From positions 8,943,556 to 9,007,555 of the forward strand of contig NC_133901.1 in assembly GCF_964199755.1 (NCBI RefSeq): DNA of 64,000 nt. The letters run 5' to 3'. The DNA is from Larus michahellis. Taxonomy: Eukaryota; Chordata; Aves; Charadriiformes; Laridae. Position 1 is the first letter of the stretch; each line of letters opens with the position of its first letter. Positions 21,501 to 29,000 of this stretch are shown one piece after another. The notes beneath the pieces are model-generated. The model searched no databases and had not been told where the DNA came from. It saw only the letters and a list, made by a program, of their open reading frames with translations. A program made the translations under genes and the position numbers.

Positions 21501-22779
21501 TGCCTAACGCGCAGCCTTTTCTGTGGAAGCAAATTAGATTGTCATGATAATGAGACAATTATTCCGCTTCTGTGCTACACTCCACTGCACAGAGGAACAG
21601 AGAAATTCTAAACTTCTTTGTAGTGAAGCTTTTATGACAGTAATTACCCCCCTCCTCAAAAAAAAAAAAAAAGTGAGTCATTAAACTCTTTGGTGTTTGT
21701 TTTTTATTGAAGATAAAGCTAATTAATTTATTTATTAATGAGCACGAGCTTCTCCGGCCTGACGGTGCAAACAGTCAAACCCATTATCGCCCGTTAGTAT
21801 TAGATATGAGGGGGCGATTTAGGTCTTGTGGGACCCTGATGTGGAAAGGCGAAACCGGGGCTCAGAAAGTAATTTTTCTGTAACGAGCGCTCCGCGAACG
21901 ACCATTTTCTCTATATTTTGACCTTTTTTTTTTTTTTTTTTTCCTTTCCCCTCTCCCCCCGCCCGTGGCGTTTCGGAACTCATGAGCGGGGGCCGCCCGG
22001 GAGGAGGGAGCCCAGACCCGCAGCCGGGTTTCTTTGTCTGCCAGTTCTTTGGGGTTTTTTTAATTATTATTCTCAGTGGGTTTATGGTTTGTTCTTGTTG
22101 GGTTTGGTGTTTTTTTGCGCTTCGCGCTGTCCCCGCGGCGGTGTCAGCGCGACCGTGACATCCGTGTCTTCCCCCTTCTCTTTCCCCCCCAGGTCTGGTT
22201 CCAGAACCGAAGAGCCAAATGCCGAAAGCAAGAAAACCAACTCCACAAAGGTACCGGGGGTGTGTGTGTGTGTGATGCGGGTGGGTCGGACACGCGTGGG
22301 AGGAGGGGGGGGGAGGGTGCCTCCCCCATGCTGACCCGCTGCCTCCCCGCAGGGGTGCTGATCGGCGCCGCCAGCCAGTTCGAAGCCTGCCGGGTGGCCC
22401 CGTACGTGAACGTGGGCGCGCTGCGGATGCCCTTCCAGCAGGCAAGTGGGGCGCGGGTGGGTGGGGGGGTGGGTGGTGGTGGGGGGACACGGACACGCGT
22501 GACCGCCCCGCGCCTTCTCCCCGGCAGGTTCAGGCGCAGCTGCAGCTGGACAGCGCCGTGGCCCACGCACACCACCACCTCCACCCACACCTGGCCCACG
22601 CACCCTACATGATGTTCCCCGCTCCCCCCTTCGGGCTACCGCTGGCCACCCTGGCCGAGTCCGCCTCCGCCGCCTCCGTGGTGGCCGCCGCCGCCGCCGC
22701 CAAGACCACCAGCAAGAACTCCAGCATCGCCGACCTCCGCCTGAAGGCCAAGAAACACGCCGCCGCCCTGGGGCTGTGA
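18250..22779 (+). CDS. SHOX2: SHOX2 short stature homeobox protein 2, complete five-exon CDS
   Basis: The exons are 18250-18520, 19620-19828, 22193-22250, 22353-22441 and 22528-22779. Together they give 879 nt, or 292 residues plus stop. The protein begins [15 protein letters not shown], the SHOX2 N-terminus. It has a disordered Gly/Ala/Pro-rich segment to about residue 90 and an acidic [13 protein letters not shown] linker. The 60-residue homeodomain spans about 115-174, with Q50 and N51 in [10 protein letters not shown] conserved [13 protein letters not shown] block (197-209), a His-rich stretch, a six-Ala run and a C-terminal OAR motif ([18 protein letters not shown]) follow. It is a nuclear DNA-binding transcription factor of proximal limb, sinoatrial node, palate and nervous system. 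Internal exon sizes of 209, 58 and 89 nt match the SHOX/SHOX2 family, and the homeobox is split between positions 46 and 47, as is usual in this class. The protein is shorter than human SHOX2 because the long poly-glycine tract in exon 1 is missing. Intron 4 has a GC donor. Confidence 0.97.
18521..19619 (+). other. SHOX2: SHOX2 intron 1
   Basis: This 1099-bp GC-rich intron runs from GTAACG to CGTGCCCAG. It remains part of the CpG island and includes a CACGTG E-box near 18832 and one copy of the 12-mer CGGACACGCGTG at 18870-18881. Long open frames on both strands result from GC bias. I see no alternative exon with convincing splice sites and family similarity. Confidence 0.85.
19620..19828 (+). 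CDS. SHOX2: SHOX2 exon 2 (most of the homeobox)
   Basis: This 209-nt exon encodes residues 91-160: [19 protein letters not shown], then the homeodomain from [20 protein letters not shown] to RVQ (homeodomain position 46). The acceptor is CGTGCCCAG|TG and the donor is GTGCAG|GTAGCC. Recognition helix 3 is completed by exon 3, so neither exon alone encodes a functional homeodomain. Confidence 0.97.
19829..22192 (+). other. SHOX2: SHOX2 intron 2
   Basis: This 2364-bp intron runs from GTAGCC to a pyrimidine-rich acceptor ending CCCCCCCAG. Unlike intron 1, its middle is AT-rich with homeodomain-like motifs. Examples are TGTCATGATAATGAGACAAT near 21540 and TAATTAATTTATTTATTAAT near 21720. A T-run of about 18 lies near 21925-21942. 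No alternative exon is supported. The AT-rich part is a candidate intronic regulatory element. Confidence 0.85.
22193..22250 (+). CDS. SHOX2: SHOX2 exon 3 (homeodomain recognition helix)
   Basis: This 58-nt micro-exon encodes [19 protein letters not shown] plus one base, residues 161-179. It carries Q50 and N51 of the homeodomain, the residues that contact DNA bases, and the basic nuclear-localisation stretch. The acceptor is CCCCCCCAG|GTCTGG and the donor is CAAAG|GTACCG. Confidence 0.97.
22251..22352 (+). other. SHOX2: SHOX2 intron 3 (102-bp mini-intron)
   Basis: This very short intron holds a (TG)7 microsatellite at 22261-22274, a long G run near 22305-22316 and one copy of CGGACACGCGTG at 22287-22298. 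Many GGG triplets are typical of short GC-rich introns, where they aid recognition. The acceptor is CCTCCCCGCAG. Confidence 0.93.
22353..22441 (+). CDS. SHOX2: SHOX2 exon 4
   Basis: This 89-nt exon completes Gly180 and encodes [19 protein letters not shown] followed by [10 protein letters not shown] (residues 181-209), a block shared by SHOX and SHOX2. The following donor is CAG|GCAAGT, a GC rather than a GT donor. The joined frame Q-Q|V-Q-A-Q with exon 5 reproduces the known family sequence, so the exon end is well fixed. Confidence 0.96.
22442..22527 (+). other. SHOX2: SHOX2 intron 4 (86-bp GC-AG mini-intron)
   Basis: The intron begins GCAAGTGGGG and ends CCCCGGCAG. The first in-intron GT lies four bases on and would add four bases, breaking the frame. 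The rest of the donor (CAG|GCAAGT) matches the strong consensus that usually compensates a GC donor. The interior is rich in GGG runs and has a third copy of CGGACACGCGTG at 22490-22501. Confidence 0.9.
22528..22779 (+). CDS. SHOX2: SHOX2 exon 5 coding part (C-terminus with OAR motif)
   Basis: This exon encodes residues 210-292: [19 protein letters not shown], then [20 protein letters not shown], the alanine run and the OAR tail ending HAAALGL, with TGA at 22777-22779. The OAR domain is the conserved C-terminal motif of paired-like homeodomain proteins and acts in transcriptional regulation. Compared with remembered mammalian SHOX2, one Ala is missing in the His-rich stretch (HLAHAPY rather than HLAAHAPY). 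Confidence 0.97.
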   Translation, partial: VQAQLQLDSAVAHAHHHLHPHLAHAPYMMFPAPPFGLPLATLAESASAASVVAAAAAAKTTSKNSSIADLRLKAKKHAAALGL

Positions 22780-24190
22780 CCGCGCTCCCGCCCTTTTATT
22801 TTTTAAATAAAAAGGGGGGAAAAAAAGGAGGGGGAAAAAAAAAAAGAAGAGGGAAAATTAAAAAAGAGACGAGGGAGAGGAGAAACTGACGGGAGATATA
22901 TACTTATTTAAAGAATTAGAGGAACTAGACGCGCAGCTGGGAAGTTCACAGGTTTTGAAACTGACCTTTTTCTGCGAAGTTCACTTTAATACAAGAAATT
23001 TGATAAGAGAGGCGGGCCTCCTTTCACGTTGCATCAGATACTTGAGTTTAACAACCACGTCTGGAATGGCGACAAAAAGAAGAGAGAAAGACAACGACGA
23101 AGAGAAAAAGAAAAAAAAAAGAAAAAAAAAAAGACAATGATTTCTCTGCGAATTTCTAATGGGAAGCTGTCCGGGATACTTCCTCCAGCAGCATTCCGGG
23201 TTGCATGTATTTGTATTTCATTGATGGAGTCCTTTGATTCACTTGCACTTCACCCTCATCTTTAGTAGAAAAAAAAAACACAAAACAAAACAAACAAACG
23301 TGGCTGGGTTCTTTCTCTTTTAATCTTGGAGGGAAGCGGAAAGAGAGAGGGAGATCAAGCTCCACCTTTTCCACTCTTAAATCTTTGTTGGTCGTTTTCT
23401 GTCCCACCTCTGAAATAAAAGGGAGCGGAAAGCACCAGGAGAGCGGAGTGTGGCTCCCTTTGCTGGGTCTCTCTTGTCCTGAGGGCAAAAACAAAAGAAA
23501 AAGAAAAAAAAAAAGTATTTAATTCCCAACCACCACTTTACACAACGGCAAACTCCAATAAGAGGTACTGGGTACATGTAAAATATGTTGATACACACGA
23601 ACAAAGTTTATTTTGGCTATAACTTGTGAATTGATAGTTGACTGTCAAACATTTACATTTTATCTCATAAAGGTGTATCTATTCACGTAATCTTGTGATT
23701 TTTTTTTTATTATTATTATTATTTGAAAGACGTATAGCTATTTAACCTGGGGTACCTTGCAGTCACTGATTGTTACCCCAGTTTGCCATCAGACCCTCAT
23801 GCTTATTGCCAAGAGAGAGGGAAAGCTCTTCTACGCGAACTTTGGTATGGACGAGCTTTGTATCTGTTTGTTCTCCATGAAAACAAAATTATTTATATTG
23901 ACCATATTTTTTCTAGTGTATTTTAAGTTATTTTAAAAAAGAAAAAAAAAGGGGAGGGGGGAGAAAGATGCTGTTATTTCATTACATTTGTTGTCAGTAC
24001 AATATATTTTTGTTTCACTCAGGTTTGCTTCACCTTTTTTAATCCATTTTCGACGTCACGAATTTCAGTAAGTGCCAAGTAATGAATTTAAGACACTTTG
24101 CGACCTATTGACTGAGAAGGGTAACGTTTCCGTGGACGGTTTCACGTCACCTCTGGTACTGTTAATATTAAATCATCGGTGATATTCTTT
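22780..24190 (+). other. SHOX2: SHOX2 3' UTR (inferred extent)
   Basis: This AT-rich sequence after the stop has A-rich runs (22810-22870, 23085-23135, 23500, 23940) and no credible ORF. Poly(A) signals occur at 22806-22811 (AATAAA), 23414-23419 (AATAAA) and 24167-24172 (ATTAAA). The last is followed by a T/GT-rich stretch and is my best guess for the main end. The extent is inference, because no transcript evidence is visible in the sequence. Confidence 0.5.
24167..24172 (+). terminator. SHOX2: Candidate SHOX2 polyadenylation signal (ATTAAA)
   Basis: ATTAAA is followed after about 10-35 bp by 'ttctttctttcctgtgttc', a plausible U/GU-rich downstream element. It lies at the end of a long AT-rich non-coding stretch after the SHOX2 stop and just before composition changes. 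Earlier AATAAA signals at 22806 and 23414, or a later one at 24489, could also be used. Confidence 0.45.
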
Positions 24191-24689
24191 CTTTCCTGTG
24201 TTCACACCTTCTGTAGAGCTCACACGTTTCTTTCCGCTCCGTAGCTATCGCGACAAACCGATAGCGCCCATCGCGACGAGGAAGCACCGCTCACCTCCGC
24301 CCATCTTTTCTTTACCGCTTCATGTCGGTTTTCCTCAGTTTCGGCTTCACAAAACTTACCGCGGCGTTTTGATTCGGCTTTCTGTTGGAAAAAAAAAAAA
24401 AGAAAGAAAAGAAAAAAAAAAAAGAAATAGACCGGTGGAAGTTCTATAGCAATTGTGTCTTTACAAGTTCTGTCAAGTTCCCTCAGGTAATAAAAGCGAG
24501 GAAAGTGTAATGTCTCGGAATATTTTCCAGGGAAGGATCAGGGGGAATTTGTGGAAAAAGGTCGCCTCTCCGCTCGCCCGGGCCGAGCCCCGCTCCCCGC
24601 CGGCACCCGCCCGCCATGACCGCCGCGGAACCCTGCGTGGCGCCCGCTGCTCCGCGCCCTGCCCGCCGGGACTCTTCGGTGCTTCCCAG

Positions 24690-25085
24690 GGCCCCGTGAG
24701 GGGACGGCGCCCGCCCCGGCGGCCGGTGAGGCGGAGGCGGCCGTTATGAGGGGAAAGCGTCCGCGATGGAGGTCGCTGTGAGGGGAAGGCGCTCGCCGTA
24801 AGGGTCCCTCTGAGGGGAAGGCGGCCGCCACGGCCGTTGTTGTGAGGTGCCTGCCATGGGGATCCCTGTGAGTGGACGCGCCTCCCATGGGGATCCCTGT
24901 GAGGGACAGACGCCCGCGGCGGGGGTCCCTGTGAGGGAAAGGCGCCCACTATGGGGGTTCTTGTGAGGTACAGGCGCCCGCCACGGTGTCCCTGTGAGGG
25001 GACGCGCCCGCCATGGGGGACCCTGTGAGGAACCGACGCCCGCCACGGGGGTCCCGGTGAGGGGACCCGCCCGCCACGGTGCCCG
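24690..25085. repeat. GC-rich minisatellite, about 32-bp unit, roughly 11-12 diverged copies
   Basis: The landmark 'tgtgagg' recurs near 24776, 24809 (as tctgagg), 24841, 24867, 24898, 24931, 24962, 24992, 25024 and 25056. Spacings are about 26-33 bp. A typical unit reads like 'ccctgtgaggggacgcgccc' followed by 'gccatgggggt'. Copies differ by substitutions and small indels, so the array is not recent. It lies about 1.9 kb past the SHOX2 stop. Confidence 0.88.
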
Positions 25086-25450
25086 CCGTGCCCAGCCGGG
25101 CAGCCCCTGCGGGAAGGGCTCCCCCCGGCCCCGGCGCGGCCGGGGGAAGAAGCCGATCGCTCCCCGGGGGCTGCGGGGAGAGCTGGCGGGGCGCGGAGGC
25201 GGGTGAGGCGCAGCGCCCCAGGGTGCCCCTTCGCCTTCACCGGGCCCCACGGCGGGGAAGTGGCGGCCTGCGGCAAGCCGTGCCCGCTCATCGCCGGGCA
25301 GGACTCTTCCGGGCCCGGCCGCCGCCAGGCTGGGCGCAGCGGGGAGAGCCGGCGGCGCCGCGGGGTCCCGCGCAGGCCGAGCGGCCGCGGGCGGTCGGCG
25401 GAGGCCGGCGGGAGCGGGCCCGAGGTGTCCCCGCGGGGCGGGGAGGGACG

Positions 25451-25475
25451 GGGACAGGGACAGGGACAGGGACAG
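25451..25475. repeat. (GGGACA)n hexanucleotide array
   Basis: Four tandem GGGACA units are followed by a GTGTGTGTG run near 25475-25484. This is a simple repeat at the right end of the CpG-rich block and is G-quadruplex-prone on the plus strand. Confidence 0.85.
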
Positions 25476-25539
25476 TGTGTGTGTCCCCCGCACCGAGAAA
25501 GGGAGCCCTCCCGGCGAGGGCTGCAAGAGCAAAATCAGC

Positions 25540-26060
25540 TCAGACGTTTATATGCTAATAACGGGCGGAAAATGATAGATTTTATGTTAGGTCAACCAGC
25601 TTTATTCAAGCAAAAGTAAGATACTGCTAATTATAAAGTCAATAAAACTAGCAGCGGTGTCGATTGATTCCCCGAATAAAGAAGTTAATTAATATGTGCG
25701 CGAGCAGCTAATATTGCAGCTGGCTCATTGTGGCCCCGCAGTTCCCATCCCCAGCACATCCCCCTTGAATATTCACCAAATAAACTTGTCACGTCTTACC
25801 TGCTCTGTTTAAAATACAACTAGTTTAAACATAGTTGCCTAACAGTCTTGTGCAGGTTATTGATGTGTGTAACGTAAACTGTGATGGATACATACAATGT
25901 GAATTTCAAATCTTTACAATATGCTCCGATATCGGCATGCCTGTCTTCAAGATGATTGTAATAAAAACCATGAAAAATGTACTTTCATCGTAAGAGGGAA
26001 AGATGATTGGATGGTGTGAGAGAACTGTGTATTTTTTAGTGCAGCTGTGATTAAAATAAA
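25540..26060. promoter_or_regulatory. Candidate SHOX2-proximal regulatory element
   Basis: Immediately after the GC-rich block the sequence becomes AT-rich with dense developmental-type motifs. These include TTTATATGCTAATAA, CAGCTTTATTCAAG, TAAAGTCAATAAAAC, GATTGATT and AAGTTAATTAATATG. A CAGCTG E-box within 'tattgcagctggctcattgt' is also present. No ORF is credible. The call rests on motif style and position about 2.8 kb downstream of SHOX2, so it is inference and not evidence of conservation. Confidence 0.35.
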
Positions 26061-29000
26061 ATAGTCTTAATGGGATATTTTTGGACAGGAATACTTACAT
26101 TCCTGGTTTCCTTGGATTGGAATACCTAATAAGTCTATAGGCCGACAGAAGTTGGCCAGAACTCTTCTGTTTCTATTTTATTTCTTAGAGTGTCTGAACC
26201 TATATAAAAACCCGTAGGTTTCATGAAATCTAATTACGGCTATTTCATGGGCCAGCCAGTGCACGTACAATACACGCTTTCTGTAGATAAAATTTTAGCG
26301 TGGGATTTACATGGAGATGTACTGGCCTGAGAAGGGGATTTGGAGAAGGGATCGAATAAATCATGTAGGAAGGAGTAAACACCTGTTTCTGTCCTTGTAG
26401 AGCCGATCGCATGTTCGCAGCAGGAACTTACGCGGATTCTTACTCGGTGAAGTAGCAGTTTCCACATTTTCTTCGCTCTCTACAGCAACGCGATGTTAGG
26501 TGAGCAGCGAAGTGCGATGGCAGCCAGATGTCTCACAGAAAACTCCAAACACCACCACGCTAACTCCTACCATAGATTTCACTTTTCTGCACAAGAACAT
26601 TCAAAGGAGAAAGAAAGAAAACACTGGTTTTGCCCGGTGCATAAAAAGGCATGAAAATGTGCTAAATACTGTGTATGAAATTGATATGTCTCATATTGTT
26701 CATTAGCAGCTCAGCTTTAGTCCAGGCAAAGCTTTTAATCAGCGCACTTAAACTTGCCTTTCAGAAAAGCGGCATCAGAAGAGCTCTTGAGCCTCTGTGG
26801 TATCCAGATGACTGTTCTGCGCAGCAGCAGCATGCCCTTACGAGTACAGCAGTCCTTCCAGTGAGCTGCGGCTGAGTACTCAAGGAATAAATAATGCGTT
26901 TTGTGTAACAGTACACACCATACTAACTCCTGCCCTGTAAATATTGATGCTTGTCCAATTTTGTGGCTGTTCCCTTGAATTTTTCCGTTTCTCACAATTT
27001 CTGAGCCTTTACTGTGAAGTACCAACAGGTGAAATTGCACCTAAAAGGTCATCTATTACATATTTTCAAAAAATAAAACAGGCAGATCTGTGTCACTTTT
27101 TGAGATGGGCAACAAAGTTCTGAAAGGAACTGGAAAAATAGTGCTCATTTTTAACCTTTCCTATACTTAAGCTGCAACTGCCCCTGGTTTTGATGGAGGA
27201 TCTAATAAGTGTTCTCAGAAATGTGAGTTGTCACTACTCACGCTTGATGTGAGTGGCCCAGTCTTCTCTCCAGATGTTCTTTAGGCAATTAAGTTAGTGT
27301 GAATGAAGAAAAGTCTCTGCATTTTCTGCACCGCGAATCCTGCTAGTCCGGTTGCAGCGTATGGCTTTTAGGATGCATTTATGCTGTTCTACCAGTTGTT
27401 ACCAATTTTACTGACCAGGCAAAAACTAAGTTTCTAAAGGAAAAACCAGCAGAGCCCTCAACGCCCAGCATCTTTCTTGGCAGCGTGATAACAGTGTGCT
27501 GTCTTTTGACAGAGAAAAGTGACAAGCAACACAGACCCAGTCCCTCCCCAGTTTGAGGCTTGATTCTTGCTTTTTCTCAGCAGGTGCCTATGAAGGTCTC
27601 CTGCGGGCGGTTTTCCCTGGCAGCCAGCAGCCTGCCTGCCGGCAGGGAACGGCTCCAAGCACAGGGTGCTCCTGCCTGCAGGGTTTGCGGGGATCTGCTG
27701 TATCGGTCATGTGTTGTGTCACCCGTGCTTTGGTCACGCCAATGCTGTGCTGACACTCTGCTCTTGGTTTGTGCTGCAGCCCCTTTTTCAGCAATAATAT
27801 TTTACACTTACATGAGAGCCTTAACTTTTCCTAGAGAGGGAAGATAAGCTAAAAGAATAAAAAAGGAAAAACTGCTTTGCTCCACTGGCTAATGCTGCAT
27901 AACCCGCCTTCTTCCCTAGCCTCAGAAAGTAGGTAATTTGGACTCTGCTGCCCCTTTTTCTGTCACCCTGTCCCCAAGATGCTACCTCTTTCTGTAAGAT
28001 AATGGAAAAAAAAACAATATGCGGAGGAGATTTGCGTCATGTTTTCAAGACTATCTACTTACCCCTCCTTCTGTTTGTGTTCAACTTTTTAATACTGCAG
28101 CTGTGAAAGATGTTTGAGAATGTTTTCCTTCCTAACAAAGGTTTTATGGCCTTTGCATGTCAGTTCATTAAGTACCTGTGCGATATCAAGTGTTTCCTTT
28201 TGCACAGGTAAAAATCACCCAGGGACAAATTCTGAGAGAGAATTGTGAAGTGGGGAGGTACAAAATGCACTCCTTGCATGCCGGTGCTCCAAACAAGGGG
28301 CAGTTTGACCTTATCACCATCCTGAAACCTGTGGTTGGTAAAACACAGTGCCAGAGTAGTGTAGTCTGTTATGAACATCTTCCTCAAGTTCATTTAGAGA
28401 AGAAAGATAATGGCTTTAATAATGCAGCTACATCACCGTTCAGGCCAACATTCTACGTGTTACAGACTAATGCCTGCATGGCTGCTCCTCACTTGGGTTT
28501 CCCACCGGGATCCTGGAAGTGATCGGTAGGTCCTTAGGGGTTTGTGTAGCCGGGTGGCTGTAGGTTCTACCAGCAGGTGCCTGCAATTCCTCTTCCCTCT
28601 GCCAGCGCTGGTGCCCTGATGGTTTGCTCTTTGAAAATGTCACCCTCGACTCTGCATCTGCTGGAAAAGTCAGCGAGCAGATACAAGCTAGTCAACAGTC
28701 ACTTCTGGCTGGTTGACAAGCTGCTCGCTGTTTGTTTACATCCAACCTTCAGTGTTTTGAATGCACGCTTCAACAGTGTCCCCTGCACCAATATCATCAC
28801 TCAAGCTTTTTTGGCTTCCTGGGTTTGCATAAGGTGATCTCATATCACTAGGAAGTGGTAAACACTGGCAATTTTGCTCAGAACTTAAAGGCTGTGGGGT
28901 CATATTGACTTCATAGTTCCTGTGCTCTGCGAAACCCAACTATTTTAATTCTCCAGTCGTCTGCCTTTGACTAGCACCTTCACTGCTGTGGTCACACGCT

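Larger units (their letters stand above)
24540..25515. other. CpG-rich island downstream of SHOX2
   Basis: This block of about 1 kb is extremely GC- and CpG-rich and starts and stops abruptly. Its first half is largely the minisatellite listed separately. Its second half (25.1-25.5 kb) is non-repetitive GC-rich DNA ending in a GGGACA hexamer array. Open frames of up to 272 codons on the minus strand arise from the repeat and base bias. They show no similarity I recognise and have a repeat-driven composition, so I do not call a gene. Confidence 0.75.

Noticed and set aside
24473..25291. Minus-strand open frame of 272 codons (and an overlapping 262-codon frame at 24744-25532)
   Set aside because: It runs along the GC-rich minisatellite. 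The amino acid periodicity (repeats of a Ser-Gln-Gly-Pro-Pro type) comes from the 32-bp DNA unit, GC bias removes stops, and no family is recognisable.
28178..28522. Plus-strand 114-codon frame preceded by a pyrimidine-rich stretch and CAG
   Set aside because: I recognise no family, and without conservation or transcript evidence it cannot be called an exon.
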